NCBI GenBank assembly: GCA_015056055.1
Contig: SVHC01000007.1
Span: 1-64,000, forward strand
Direction of reading: 5' to 3'
Source of the DNA: Clostridiales bacterium
Lineage (GTDB): Bacteria > Bacillota > Clostridia > Christensenellales > Aristaeellaceae
Length of the DNA stretch: 64,000 nucleotides
The first letter of the stretch is position 1; the number at the start of each line of letters is the position of its first letter. The translations under genes and the position numbers were made by a program. Of this stretch, positions 8,078 through 16,594 are shown one piece after another. Under the pieces are notes generated by a model that was given only the letters and a program-made list of their open reading frames with translations, was not told the DNA's origin and did not search any database.

Positions 8078-8815
8078 TTACACCCCGCACTTTCTGATAT
8101 AGTCGCGGCTGATCTTCAGATCGATCACGGGATCCTTAAGATGCGTATCGTGCTCAACGCAGAGCCAGCCATTAAAATTCTTCTTCACCAGGAAGGAAAC
8201 AACATCGCGGTTGATATCACCCATCTCACCGCCGCCCAATTCGCAGAAGCGCAGCCGTTCGCACCAGTTCTTGTTGTCCCTGTCCTTATAGACAAAGTCC
8301 TTCACATGCACGGTGATGACGCGGTCATAATATTTTTCCAGAATATACATGGGATCGCCGTACGCGCCCGCCAGATGACCCGCATCAAAAACAAGGCCGG
8401 CGGCGGGGCATTTTTCGAGGAATTTTTCCACCTCATCCTGGGATTCCACAGGCGTTCCCAGATGGTTGTGCAGGCCGACCTTCAGGCCGTATTTCGCGGC
8501 AGCCTCCGCCTGATAATTGACATGGCGGCAGAATGTATCCAGATCACCCGCATTCGATTCCGCCCATACATATTTCAGCCCCAGCGCAGCGGAAAAACGA
8601 ATGGTTTCCATCGTGGAAAGAGAACGGCAGTAGCCGAAATCCATGCCCATGCCGCGTGCATCCGCACAGTATTCAATGGCCTCAGCCTGGTTTTTGACTT
8701 CCAGACGCTCGATGCCCTCATAACCCAGCTCTTTGAGCATGGCAAGGCGATCACGATAGCTATAGAGATTTCCGTACCATACATTCAGGCCATAATCCGC
8801 AATACCGATTTTCAT
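8078..8815 (-). CDS. Sugar phosphate isomerase/epimerase (xylose isomerase-like TIM barrel)
   Basis: 245 residues, preceded by AAGGAG. The whole length is one AP endonuclease 2 / xylose isomerase-like barrel: an N-terminal MKIGIADYGLN strand, KVGLHNHLG at about residue 112, LVFDAGHLAG at about 142, ITVHVKDF at about 170 and a C-terminal GWLCVEHD. The His, Asp and Glu residues on these strands would bind the divalent metal. It is the first gene of a two-gene unit with the dehydrogenase. The substrate is unknown; families of this type act on inosose, ketoses or hydroxypyruvate. Confidence 0.88.
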   Translation of the reverse strand: MKIGIADYGLNVWYGNLYSYRDRLAMLKELGYEGIERLEVKNQAEAIEYCADARGMGMDFGYCRSLSTMETIRFSAALGLKYVWAESNAGDLDTFCRHVNYQAEAAAKYGLKVGLHNHLGTPVESQDEVEKFLEKCPAAGLVFDAGHLAGAYGDPMYILEKYYDRVITVHVKDFVYKDRDNKNWCERLRFCELGGGEMGDINRDVVSFLVKKNFNGWLCVEHDTHLKDPVIDLKISRDYIRKCGV

Positions 8816-8851
8816 GTAATTTTCTCCTTTCGCAGCAAAATCAAATTAAGC

Positions 8852-8889
8852 AAAACCCCGATCCAAACCTTGCGTTTCGACCGGGGATT
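8852..8889 (-). terminator. Terminator of signal peptidase operon
   Basis: On the minus strand ATCCCCGGTC pairs with GATCGGGGTTTT, giving a GC-rich stem followed by TTTT. It lies between the 35-residue peptide gene and the isomerase gene. Confidence 0.7.
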
Positions 8890-8895
8890 TATTTA

Positions 8896-9003
8896 TCAAA
8901 TATACGCAGCCGAAAGAACTGCCGTCACCAGTGCAGAGCCGATCAGCATAATAGCCATTACCAGCGCGAGCAAACGCACCAACTGCTTTTTCTTTCCGTT
9001 CAT
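8896..9003 (-). CDS. 35-residue single-span membrane peptide
   Basis: Reads MNGKKKQLVRLLALV... and ends at a TGA at 8896-8898. A basic N-terminus (KKK, R) is followed by a single hydrophobic helix of about 25 residues. GAGGT lies eight bases before the ATG, and the start is two bases after the stop of the second signal peptidase gene, so it is the last gene of that operon before the terminator. The good ribosome site, tight packing and clear membrane-helix composition argue that it is real. Its role is unknown; a link with secretion or signal peptidase is inferred from position only. Confidence 0.7.
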   Translation of the reverse strand: MNGKKKQLVRLLALVMAIMLIGSALVTAVLSAAYI

Positions 9004-9005
9004 GG

Positions 9006-9629
9006 TTATTCAACCTCGCGAATGTCCGTGAGCGGCCAGATAACATAGCGCACTTTGCCGACGATCATGTCTTCGGTCAGCGGGCCGACGGTATAGCCTT
9101 CCGGATAGGAAGGATCGTTCCACGAACGGGAGTCGTGGCTGTTGTAGGTATTATCGCCTACGCAGAAGTATTCATCCTCACCCAGCGTGTAGGAATAATC
9201 CTGATAGTTGTTGCCTTCGCGTTTGGGGTCAATGGCCTCGCCGTTGATGTAGGTCACGCCGTTTTTGCGCTCAACGAGGTCGCCCGGAACGCCCACTGCA
9301 CGCTTGACAAAATAGGTATGACCTCTGCCGGGATAGTGGCAGATAACGACATCATCGCGTTCCACGCCGAAAAGGCGCTTATCCAGCACGGTGATGAACA
9401 TGCGCTCGCCGTCCAGCAGCGTCGGATTCATGGAAGTACCGTCCACACGCACGATCGTGAACAGGAACATGCGAATCAGCACAACCAGCACGACAGCCGT
9501 AACCAGTGCGACGATCCATTCACGGATTTCCTTCTTGACGCGGGCCATTCTTGCAGCCTTCACTTCGTCGCGCGAAGCCTGCTCCTCATTTTCCTGAGGC
9601 TGGATGTTGTTCTCGTTGTTTTCGGTCAT
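9006..9629 (-). CDS. lepB: Type I signal peptidase, second copy
   Basis: 207 residues from the ATG at 9629, which has AAGGAG upstream; the reading frame extends to 9728, but the extra 33 residues overlap the previous gene. An acidic Gln/Asn-rich N-terminal tail of about 30 residues is followed by one membrane anchor (about 37-58). Catalytic Ser66 lies in GTSMNPTL and Lys109 in YFVKRAVGVPGD; box D/E appears as VGDN-YNSHDSR. It cleaves signal peptides of secreted proteins on the outer face of the membrane. It differs from the neighbouring paralogue in its tail and in an insertion near the C-terminus (WNDPSYPEGY), suggesting different client preferences. Confidence 0.93.
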   Translation of the reverse strand: MTENNENNIQPQENEEQASRDEVKAARMARVKKEIREWIVALVTAVVLVVLIRMFLFTIVRVDGTSMNPTLLDGERMFITVLDKRLFGVERDDVVICHYPGRGHTYFVKRAVGVPGDLVERKNGVTYINGEAIDPKREGNNYQDYSYTLGEDEYFCVGDNTYNSHDSRSWNDPSYPEGYTVGPLTEDMIVGKVRYVIWPLTDIREVE

Positions 9630-9714
9630 AACAAAGTCTCCTTCATTCGGACTTATATTTTCATCCGCCGGAAAGGTTTCTCCCGGCGCGCTTCTTTCAT
9701 GTTCAGGAAATACG

Positions 9715-10251
9715 CTACACTCCGCCAAAGCGGCTAAACGGGGACACGATGCATCTTACGCGGCCCTTGAATGCGCTTTCGGGCAAAAGACCGATATCCG
9801 AGTCGCGCCCGTCATGGCTGGAATAGCGGTTGTCCCCCAGAACGAGATATTCATTTTCGCCCAGCACGACGATGAAATCTTCTCTCGCTTCGTTGGATAC
9901 AAAGGGTTCATCATAGTATGCGCGGTTGATAAACGTGGAATCCCCCTGGATAATCACCTCATCGCCGGGCAAGCCGATTACGCGCTTCACAAAAGTTCCT
10001 TCCCTGCCGGGAACGGAAATCAGCACGATATCGCCGCGCTGCGGAGAGGAAAACCAGTAATCAAATTTCGTTGCGAGAACAACATCGCCCGTAACGAGCG
10101 TGTCGTTCATGGAGACGCCTGCGATCCGGATGAAATCCAGCAGGAACATCTTTATGCACAGTGCGACAGCCACCGCAATCAGCAGCGACCGCACCCAGCG
10201 GAGCATTTCGCGCCGTTTTTTGCGGCGGCGTTTTTCCGCGCGGTCAGACAT
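9715..10251 (-). CDS. lepB: Type I signal peptidase, first copy
   Basis: 178 residues from the ATG at 10251, preceded by GAGGTG. A strongly basic N-terminus (KRRRKKRR) is followed by a membrane segment at about residues 20-40. Catalytic Ser47 lies in GVSMNDTL and Lys89 in TFVKRVIGLPGD; the LVLGDNRYSSHDGRDSDIG block is present. The start overlaps the last bases of the DUF951 gene, so the two are translationally coupled. Two adjacent signal peptidase genes with different N-terminal tails form a local paralogous pair. Confidence 0.93.
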   Translation of the reverse strand: MSDRAEKRRRKKRREMLRWVRSLLIAVAVALCIKMFLLDFIRIAGVSMNDTLVTGDVVLATKFDYWFSSPQRGDIVLISVPGREGTFVKRVIGLPGDEVIIQGDSTFINRAYYDEPFVSNEAREDFIVVLGENEYLVLGDNRYSSHDGRDSDIGLLPESAFKGRVRCIVSPFSRFGGV

Positions 10252-10444
10252 CTTGCACCTCTTCTGCGCGGCGCACGATCTGCTTGACGCGCTTTTCGAA
10301 AATGTATCTTTCAAGCATAACAACATGCGCACACGTCAGACACTTGATCTTGACGTCCGCGCCTACACGGGTGATTTCCCAATCCGTACCGCCGCACGGA
10401 TGGGGCTTTTTCATTCGTACAATATCGCCGAGTTGAATTTCCAT
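10244..10444 (-). CDS. DUF951 family protein
   Basis: 66 residues. It matches the short DUF951 family of Bacillota as I know it: a start of MEIQLGDIVRMKKPHPCGG, then WEITRVGADVKIKCLTC and a basic tail. Cys17 and the CLTC pair could bind metal, but that is inference. The family is cytoplasmic, has no established function and is often near ychF or signal peptidase genes. It is the first gene of this operon. Confidence 0.88.
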   Translation of the reverse strand: MEIQLGDIVRMKKPHPCGGTDWEITRVGADVKIKCLTCAHVVMLERYIFEKRVKQIVRRAEEVQDV

Positions 10445-10483
10445 TCAATTGTTCCTTTGGATTCCGGAGCAATTCCTCTCCGG

Positions 10484-10530
10484 AATGATTTTATGCGGCA
10501 GCCCGGCGATAATACCGGACTGCCGAACAA
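10484..10530 (+). terminator. Hairpin between oxidoreductase and DUF951 genes
   Basis: GGCAGCCCGG pairs with CCGGACTGCC around GCGATAATA. On the plus strand it is followed after a few bases by a T run. Since both neighbouring genes are on the minus strand, its use is uncertain; it may be a leader structure of the DUF951 operon. Confidence 0.45.
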
Positions 10531-10548
10531 ACAAATCTTTTTTACCCC

Positions 10549-10733
10549 TAAGTAAGCGATCGGAGCTTTAAGTAAGCGATGGTCGAAGAGGTGTTTCAAT
10601 GGTGAGGGGATTTTTCGTCAGATGCAATTGCAAAAAGCGCAGGTTTACCGGAGGTAAATCAAGCTTTGCGCAAGCGGCAGATGGCGAATAAAGCCGCCGC
10701 CAGTGAACACCGAAGCGATCCGGAGCTTACTTA
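10549..10733. repeat. R4 foldback repeat, copy 1
   Basis: Outer inverted repeat TAAGTAAGC (10549-10557) / GCTTACTTA (10725-10733); the right arm overlaps the stop codon of the oxidoreductase gamma gene. The inner part contains GCAATTGCAAAAAGC..., a hairpin TTTACCggaGGTAAA and ...GCTTTGCGC. The same layout with compensating changes is at 30455-30614 and 59691-59849. Confidence 0.75.
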
Positions 10734-11263
10734 ACAGACTTAATGCCTTCTTCGATGGCTGCCTGGTTGAGGGGCATGAACTTTTCCTTGCCGGGGCCAA
10801 GCTTATGGCGCAGAGCATCCATCATAGCATCGATGGTGAACTGCTCGGTTACGCCGAGGTAAGCGCCGAGCATTGCCATGTTGGCAACCTTCTGGCTCTT
10901 GAGCGTTTCTGCGATTTCGTTGCAGGGCACAGCATAAACGCTGATGTCGGTGCGGGTGGGCTTGGTATCGATCAGGGAAGAGTTGTACAGCAGCATGCCG
11001 CCGGGAGCAACGCTCTTCTCGAACAGTTCCATGCTGGGGCGGTTCATGGCGATAACCACGTCCGCAGACTCAACCTTGGGAGAGCCGACCTTTTCATCCG
11101 AGATAACGACGGAGCAGTTTGCGCTGCCGCCGCGCATTTCCGGGCCGTAAGCGGGCATCCAGGAAACTTCCTTGCCGTCCAGCATACCGGCATATGCCAG
11201 GAGCTGACCAATCAGCAAAACGCCCTGTCCGCCAAAACCGGCGATAATCAGTTGTTTTTCCAT
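10727..11263 (-). CDS. 2-oxoacid:ferredoxin oxidoreductase, gamma subunit
   Basis: 178 residues from the ATG at 11263 (AGGAGA upstream). It is the pyruvate/ketoisovalerate oxidoreductase catalytic gamma domain: IIAGFGGQGVLLIGQLLAYAG at residues 6-26 (glycine-rich), WMPAYGPEMRGG and ADVVIAMN. It is the last of four genes encoding an enzyme that converts a 2-oxoacid and CoA to acyl-CoA, CO2 and reduced ferredoxin in the cytoplasm. The substrate may be branched-chain 2-oxoacids or 2-oxoglutarate. The stop codon lies inside the arm of an R4 repeat. Confidence 0.92.
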   Translation of the reverse strand: MEKQLIIAGFGGQGVLLIGQLLAYAGMLDGKEVSWMPAYGPEMRGGSANCSVVISDEKVGSPKVESADVVIAMNRPSMELFEKSVAPGGMLLYNSSLIDTKPTRTDISVYAVPCNEIAETLKSQKVANMAMLGAYLGVTEQFTIDAMMDALRHKLGPGKEKFMPLNQAAIEEGIKSVK

Positions 11264-11276
11264 ATGTCTTCTCCTA

Positions 11277-12017
11277 TTATGCGTCAATGTCCTTGAATAC
11301 GCCCAGCGGGTACTGCGGGAGCATATTGTTCTCGAGCCACTTGAGCGCCTCAACGGGCGTGAGACCCCAGTTGGTGGGGCAGGTGGACAGAGCCTCGATC
11401 ATGGTGAAGCCCTTGCCGGCCATCTGATATTCAAACGCCTTCTTGATTGCCTTCTTGGCATTCATAACGTTCTTTACATCATGCAGGCTGACGCGCTCGA
11501 TATAAGCGGGGCCATCGAGGGTGGAGAGCATTTCGCTCATGCGGATGGGATTGCCGTTGACTTCCTTGGAGCGGCCGAGCGGAGAAGTGGTGCTCTTCTG
11601 GCCGATCAGGGTGGTCGGGGCCATCTGACCGCCGGTCATGCCGTAGATAGCATTGTTTACGAAGATAACGGTGATCTTCTCGCCGCGGGTAGCAGCGTGA
11701 ACGATTTCGGCCGCGCCGATGGAGGCGAGGTCGCCGTCACCCTGGTAGGTGAAAACGCAGTTGTTCGGATGAACGCGCTTTACGCCGGTAGCAACTGCCG
11801 GTGCGCGGCCATGAGCAGCCTGCAGCATATCACAATTGAAATAATCATAGGCGAATACTGCGCAGCCAACCGGTGCAACACCGATGGTCTTTTCGCCTAC
11901 GCCGAGCTCGTCGATCGCTTCGGCAACCAGGCGATGCAGGATGCCGTGCGTGCAGCCCGGGCAGTAATGCAGCTGTTTTTCAGCCAGCATCTTCGGTTTT
12001 TCGAATACGATTGCCAT
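11277..12017 (-). CDS. 2-oxoacid:ferredoxin oxidoreductase, beta (TPP) subunit
   Basis: 246 residues. The thiamine pyrophosphate domain is shown by GDGDLASIG...N-----MTGGQ (TPP motif GDG...N at about residues 92-125) and CPGCTHGILHR near the N-terminus, with the cysteines expected at a 4Fe-4S or cofactor site. It forms the catalytic core with the alpha subunit, and the gene lies three bases after it. Subunit size and order (ferredoxin, alpha, beta, gamma) match the VorDABC/KorDABC type. Confidence 0.93.
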   Translation of the reverse strand: MAIVFEKPKMLAEKQLHYCPGCTHGILHRLVAEAIDELGVGEKTIGVAPVGCAVFAYDYFNCDMLQAAHGRAPAVATGVKRVHPNNCVFTYQGDGDLASIGAAEIVHAATRGEKITVIFVNNAIYGMTGGQMAPTTLIGQKSTTSPLGRSKEVNGNPIRMSEMLSTLDGPAYIERVSLHDVKNVMNAKKAIKKAFEYQMAGKGFTMIEALSTCPTNWGLTPVEALKWLENNMLPQYPLGVFKDIDA

Positions 12018-12020
12018 GAT

Positions 12021-13082
12021 TTAACCCTCCCGGCCGGTGAGCTTAACGATCTCCCGGTAAATTTCGGATACGCCCGGGATGACGCCGCCCGTGCGGCCAT
12101 AGAACTCAACGGGGCGTGCGCCGTTTACAGCCAGACGTACATCGTCGACCATCTGACCCATGGACATTTCGACGGTCAGGAACTTCTTCGCCGTGGGAAG
12201 CGCATCCTCGAACGCCTTGTTCGGGAACGGCCACAGCGTGATCGGGCGGATCAGGCCGACCTTGATGCCTTCGGCGCGAGCCTGGCGGATAGCGGTCAGC
12301 GCGATACGCGCGGTGGTGCCGTAAGCAGCCACAACGTACTCTGCATCGTCCATGTAATCGGTCTCATACATGCACTCGTTCTTTTCGATCTCGTCATAGC
12401 GAGCCTTGAGCATGAGGTTGTGCGCCTCGCAGCGGTCGGGCTCGATGTACAGCGAGTTGATAACCGCGCGGTCGCGGCTCTTGCCGTCCCAGCCGGTGGC
12501 CGCCCAGTCCTTGGCCTTGAGGGCGCGGGGCTGGTATTCCGGCATTTCTACCGGTTCCATCATCTGGCCGATAACGCCGTCGCCCATAACCATAACAGGG
12601 TTCCTGTACTGGTCGGCAACATCGAATGCGAGCTGAGTCAGCTCAACGGCTTCCTGAACGCTGGCGGGAGCATAAACGACCATGCGATAGTCGCCGTGTC
12701 CGCCGCCGCGGGTGGACTGATAATAGTCGGACTGCGCCGGCTGGATGGAGCCCAGACCGGGGCCGCCGCGAACCATGTTCACGATAACGCAGGGCAGCTG
12801 TGCGCCTACGATATAGCTGATGCCTTCCTGCTTCAGGGAGATTCCCGGGCTGGAGGAACTGGTCATTACGCGGGCGCCTGCGCCTGCAGCGCCGTAAACC
12901 ATATTGATAGCGGAAACTTCGCTCTCCGCCTGAACAAACACACCGCCAACTTCGGGCAGTCGCTTGGACATATATTCAGGGATTTCATTCTGCGGGGTGA
13001 TCGGATAGCCAAAGAAATACCGGCAGCCGGCCTGAACGGCAGCTTCGGCGATGGCCTCGTTCCCCTTCATCATCTGTCTCAT
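12021..13082 (-). CDS. vorB: 2-oxoacid:ferredoxin oxidoreductase, alpha subunit (VorB-like)
   Basis: 353 residues from the ATG at 13082 (AGGAGG upstream; the longer frame to 13166 runs into the ferredoxin gene). Domain I of the pyruvate:ferredoxin oxidoreductase family: MKGNEAIAEAA, FFGYPITPQNEIPEYM, AESEVSAINMVYGAAGAGARVMTSSSSPG. The closest family I recall is the alpha subunit annotated as 3-methyl-2-oxobutanoate dehydrogenase VorB; 2-oxoglutarate oxidoreductase is the main alternative. With citrate synthase at 24.5 kb, a glutamate-forming KOR role would also be consistent. Confidence 0.9.
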   Translation of the reverse strand: MRQMMKGNEAIAEAAVQAGCRYFFGYPITPQNEIPEYMSKRLPEVGGVFVQAESEVSAINMVYGAAGAGARVMTSSSSPGISLKQEGISYIVGAQLPCVIVNMVRGGPGLGSIQPAQSDYYQSTRGGGHGDYRMVVYAPASVQEAVELTQLAFDVADQYRNPVMVMGDGVIGQMMEPVEMPEYQPRALKAKDWAATGWDGKSRDRAVINSLYIEPDRCEAHNLMLKARYDEIEKNECMYETDYMDDAEYVVAAYGTTARIALTAIRQARAEGIKVGLIRPITLWPFPNKAFEDALPTAKKFLTVEMSMGQMVDDVRLAVNGARPVEFYGRTGGVIPGVSEIYREIVKLTGREG

Positions 13083-13092
13083 GGTGCGCCTC

Positions 13093-13296
13093 CTACTTTT
13101 CAACCGTAATCGCACAATCCGGGCACATGCGCGCGCAAAGCGCACAGCCGATGCACGCAGACTCATCCGTCACAGTTGCGGGATGATAGCCTTTGGAATT
13201 AATCTTGTCCGACAACGCAATCAACTTCTTGGGGCACGCGGTGATGCACAGCGTGCAGCCCTTGCAGCGTTCCGGATTAATGAACGTTTTTGCCAT
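13093..13296 (-). CDS. 2x[4Fe-4S] ferredoxin subunit of 2-oxoacid oxidoreductase
   Basis: 67 residues with two CxxCxxCxxxC motifs, CKGCTLCITAC and CIGCALCARMC, so a bacterial-type ferredoxin carrying two 4Fe-4S clusters. It is the first gene of the four-gene operon and acts as the delta subunit passing electrons from the TPP centre to external ferredoxin. A strong promoter and an AGGAGG site lie directly upstream. Confidence 0.95.
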   Translation of the reverse strand: MAKTFINPERCKGCTLCITACPKKLIALSDKINSKGYHPATVTDESACIGCALCARMCPDCAITVEK

Positions 13297-13321
13297 TAAT
13301 ACCGCCTCCTATATTTAGAAT

Positions 13322-13350
13322 ATTATACGCTCATGCCGGCAAAAAATCAA
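13322..13350 (-). promoter_or_regulatory. Promoter of 2-oxoacid oxidoreductase operon
   Basis: On the minus strand TTGATT (13350-13345), 17-bp spacer and TATAAT (13327-13322), followed by ATAGGAGGCGG before the ferredoxin ATG. Confidence 0.75.
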
Positions 13351-13413
13351 GTATATTTCTTAACACAAACAGGTTTTCACCGCATTTTATCGGTATATCA
13401 CCGACGGGGAATA

Positions 13414-13429
13414 TCCTGTTGCAACAGGA
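13414..13429. promoter_or_regulatory. Perfect 16-bp palindrome (operator) over the mannosidase -35 box
   Basis: TCCTGTTGCAACAGGA is a perfect palindrome covering the -35 element (13419-13424). A repressor bound here would occlude RNA polymerase. No regulator gene is adjacent, so the factor is unknown. Confidence 0.7.
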
Positions 13430-13447
13430 ACACATTTCCATTATAAT
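13419..13447 (+). promoter_or_regulatory. Promoter of GH38 gene
   Basis: TTGCAA at 13419-13424, 17-bp spacer and TATAAT at 13442-13447, 36 bp before the ATG. The -35 box lies in the centre of a 16-bp palindrome. Confidence 0.75.
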
Positions 13448-13482
13448 GGTTTTAATCGGATTTTACCGTTTGGAGGGATACT

Positions 13483-16400
13483 ATGCTTCCGGAAAAAAAC
13501 ATTCTGCGCACTATCAGAAAGCAAAAGCGGCTTGCCGAAGTTCTGGATTCGCGCCTGTTCACCACCGTGGGAAAGGTCAACATTCGCGGCGTTTATCAAA
13601 CGACAGAAGCCCTTCATTCCATCCCGGATGACAGTTTCCTTTCCCCTCTGCCCGAAAAATGGGGCGGAGCGGGCGTCTATGCCTGGTTCAAGGGCGATTA
13701 TACCGTGCCGGAGGAGCTCGACGGAAAGGTGCTCTATGCCTATCCGCGCGGCAGTTATTACGAGGGCACTCTCTGGGTAAACGGTGCGATCACCACAAAC
13801 TATGCCACCAAAATTAAAATCGGCTGCCACGGCAATCACTATTCCAAGCGCTTTACCGGATGTGCAAAGGCCGGCGAACATTTTGAATTCGCACTGGAGC
13901 TGTATGCCTATCACATCGTCCCCGGCACGCAGCCGTATTCGTGCGAAATTCTGCCCACCTATTTCTATGATACTGCTGACCTTGATATCTGCGTGCGCGA
14001 TGACGAGCTGATGCACTTTATTTACGATATCAGAACGCTGATCGGTCTGCATGAAATTCTTCCGGAAAACAGCTATGAGCGCTGCGAAATCGAAAATACG
14101 CTCTACGACGTACACCTGAAACTTTTCTACGACCCGGACGCCTGCACGGAGGCAGAATTCCGCGCCGGTATCCGCGCAGCCCGCGAAATCATGGCCGGCT
14201 ATCTTTCGCGGAAAAATGCACCCAATGCACCCTATATCGGCCTGACCGGACACAGCCACATGGATACCGCATGGCTGTGGCCCGTGAGCGAAACCATCAA
14301 GAAATGCGCCCGCACCTATTCGCATCAGCTGCAGCTGATGGAAGAATACCCGGAATACCGTTTTATTCAGGCCGCATCCTGCCATTCGGATATGATCCGC
14401 CGCAACTATCCCGAACTGTTTGAACGCATCCGCCGGCGCGTGGCCGAGGGGCGCTACGAACCCAACGGCGGCGCATGGGTCGAATGCGACTGCAACCTTA
14501 CGGGCGCGGAATATCTGGTGCGCCAGTTTGTATGGGGTCAGCGATTTAACCGCAAGTATTTCAACTATACATCCGACTGTTTCTGGCTGCCGGATACCTT
14601 CGGCTATGCCTGGTCCATCCCGCAGATCATGCACGGATGCGACATCAAATATTTCCTGACCTCCAAGATCGACGCGAACGACACCAACCGATTCCCGTAC
14701 ACTTCCTTCTGGTGGCAGGGACTGGACGGCACGCGCGTGCTTACCCATTTCACCACCATGGGTTCAACTCCCGACCCCTGGACGTTTGAATATTTCTCCA
14801 ACTGCAAGGAGCGCCGCGTTTCCCCCATGCGCCTGATCTCCTACGGTCAGGGCGATGGCGGCGGCGGTCCCACCGTGGACGATGTGGAAGGCGCACTGCG
14901 CCTTGCCGATCTTGCCGGCGTACCCAGAAGCAGCCATATCTCCGCTTCGGAATTCATGAACAAGCTGGAGGAAAGCCTCGTCCATCCCAGCGTCCATGCG
15001 GGCGAGCTCTATCTGGAAACGCACCGCGCAACGCTTACCTCCATGCACGAAATCAAGCGCAACAACCGCATGCTGGAAATGGCGCTGCATGATCTGGAAC
15101 TGGCAGCCGTCCGCTCCGCCGTAAAGAACGGTTCGCAAGCCGATAACAGCGCGATCCATCCGCTGACGGAAACGCTGCTTCTGCACCAATTCCATGATAT
15201 TCTGCCCGGCACCTCCATCCACTGTGTGCATGATGAAACGCGCGCTGCCATCACATCCGCAATCGAAACCGCACGCGCCACGGAGCAGCAGATTCTTTCT
15301 GCCGGTTCCTCTTCCGCTTTCACCCTGATGAACACCACGTCCTTCGACCGCGCGGAAACGCTGCACATTCCCGCAAAGGGAGCCTCCGTCGAAGGCTGCA
15401 TTGCGCAGGCATTCACCACGCTTGACGGCGAAAACATGCTGGCTGTGCACGGTCTGGATCTGCCCGCACTCGGCGGACGCACCATTGAATATTCGTCCGT
15501 CCCCTGCAGCGCAGATTCGCCCTTCACCGTTGAAGGAAACGTCGTGACCACGCCGTTTGCCCGCGTGACCTTTGATGATAACGGCGGCATCGCATCGCTG
15601 ATTGATCTTTCGCTCGGACGCGAACTGGTCGGGGGACTTCCGTTCAATACCTTCCTTCTGGGCGAGGATATTCCGGAAGTTTATGACAACTGGGATCTGG
15701 ATCTTGATCATGAGGAGAAGTTCCGGCCCGCAGGTAAGCTTATCAGCCGCGAAATCGTGTCCTGCGGAGCCGTGGAGCTGCGCATGCGTTGTGCATGGAA
15801 GCTGTCCGACAATCTCTCCATCCGTCAGGATATCGTATTCGATGCCTTCTCGCCGATGATCACCTTTGATACCGAGATCGACTGGAGCGAGGCGCACCGT
15901 TTCCTGAAAACCGCATTCGAAACCTCCCTTACCGCCGACGGCATGCGCAGCGAGATTCAGTTCGGCAACATCCGCCGTTCCAACCATCGCTCCACCAATC
16001 TGGAAAAGGCACGTTTTGAGGTCTGCAACCACAAGTATTCCGATATGAGCGAATCGACCTGCGGCATCGCCATCCTGAACGACTGCAAATACGGCATTTC
16101 TTCCAACGAAGGCGGAATGTATCTTTCTCTGCACAAGGGCGGCATGCTGCCCGATCCCAAAGGAGACTGGGGCGTTCACCGCTGCCGCTATGCAATCCTG
16201 CCGCATGCAGGCGCATTCAGTGCCGAAAATGTCATCCGCCCCGCTTACGCCTTCAACTACGCCCCCGTCGTTGTGCAGGGCAAGGCATGTACCGAATCGC
16301 TTCTGCATATCGATAAGGCAAACATCATCGCAGAAACCATAAAGCCCTGCGAGGATGTGCAGCGCGCCTATATCCTGCGCCTGTACGAAGCCGAAGGCGG

Positions 16401-16545
16401 CTGGACAAAGGCCAATATCGCCATCTCTCACCCGTATACATCCGCAAAATCCGTCAATATGCTGGAAGAAAACGAGGCGGATATCGACCTTTCCGCACTG
16501 GCCTTCCGTCCCTTTGAAATCAAAACGATCAAGGTGTATTACTAA
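13483..16545 (+). CDS. GH38 family alpha-mannosidase
   Basis: 1020 residues, preceded by GGAGGG. It hydrolyses terminal alpha-mannose from glycans. The zinc-binding HSHMD motif (His259, Asp261) lies in GHSHMDTAWLWP, and the nucleophile is Asp371 in CFWLPDTFGYAWSIPQI. The GH38 middle helical domain follows (LLLHQFHDILPGTSIH), then the C-terminal beta domains. The N-terminal 250 residues precede the catalytic domain, as in bacterial and class II lysosomal/cytosolic-type mannosidases of about 1000 residues. There is no signal peptide, so it is probably cytoplasmic and acts on imported oligosaccharides. It is a single-gene unit with its own promoter, operator and terminator. Confidence 0.93.
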   Translation: MLPEKNILRTIRKQKRLAEVLDSRLFTTVGKVNIRGVYQTTEALHSIPDDSFLSPLPEKWGGAGVYAWFKGDYTVPEELDGKVLYAYPRGSYYEGTLWVNGAITTNYATKIKIGCHGNHYSKRFTGCAKAGEHFEFALELYAYHIVPGTQPYSCEILPTYFYDTADLDICVRDDELMHFIYDIRTLIGLHEILPENSYERCEIENTLYDVHLKLFYDPDACTEAEFRAGIRAAREIMAGYLSRKNAPNAPYIGLTGHSHMDTAWLWPVSETIKKCARTYSHQLQLMEEYPEYRFIQAASCHSDMIRRNYPELFERIRRRVAEGRYEPNGGAWVECDCNLTGAEYLVRQFVWGQRFNRKYFNYTSDCFWLPDTFGYAWSIPQIMHGCDIKYFLTSKIDANDTNRFPYTSFWWQGLDGTRVLTHFTTMGSTPDPWTFEYFSNCKERRVSPMRLISYGQGDGGGGPTVDDVEGALRLADLAGVPRSSHISASEFMNKLEESLVHPSVHAGELYLETHRATLTSMHEIKRNNRMLEMALHDLELAAVRSAVKNGSQADNSAIHPLTETLLLHQFHDILPGTSIHCVHDETRAAITSAIETARATEQQILSAGSSSAFTLMNTTSFDRAETLHIPAKGASVEGCIAQAFTTLDGENMLAVHGLDLPALGGRTIEYSSVPCSADSPFTVEGNVVTTPFARVTFDDNGGIASLIDLSLGRELVGGLPFNTFLLGEDIPEVYDNWDLDLDHEEKFRPAGKLISREIVSCGAVELRMRCAWKLSDNLSIRQDIVFDAFSPMITFDTEIDWSEAHRFLKTAFETSLTADGMRSEIQFGNIRRSNHRSTNLEKARFEVCNHKYSDMSESTCGIAILNDCKYGISSNEGGMYLSLHKGGMLPDPKGDWGVHRCRYAILPHAGAFSAENVIRPAYAFNYAPVVVQGKACTESLLHIDKANIIAETIKPCEDVQRAYILRLYEAEGGWTKANIAISHPYTSAKSVNMLEENEADIDLSALAFRPFEIKTIKVYY

Positions 16546-16550
16546 AAAGC

Positions 16551-16580
16551 AACCCCGCAGGATCAGTTTCCTGCGGGGTT
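16551..16580. terminator. Bidirectional terminator between convergent genes
   Basis: AACCCCGCAGG pairs with CCTGCGGGGTT. On the minus strand it is followed by GCTTTTT, so it also ends the opposing gene. Confidence 0.8.
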
Positions 16581-16594
16581 GTTCCTACTTCTGC

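Noticed and set aside
10253..10332. Longer start for the first signal peptidase
   Set aside because: It lies wholly within the DUF951 gene in another frame; the ATG at 10251 has GAGGTG upstream.
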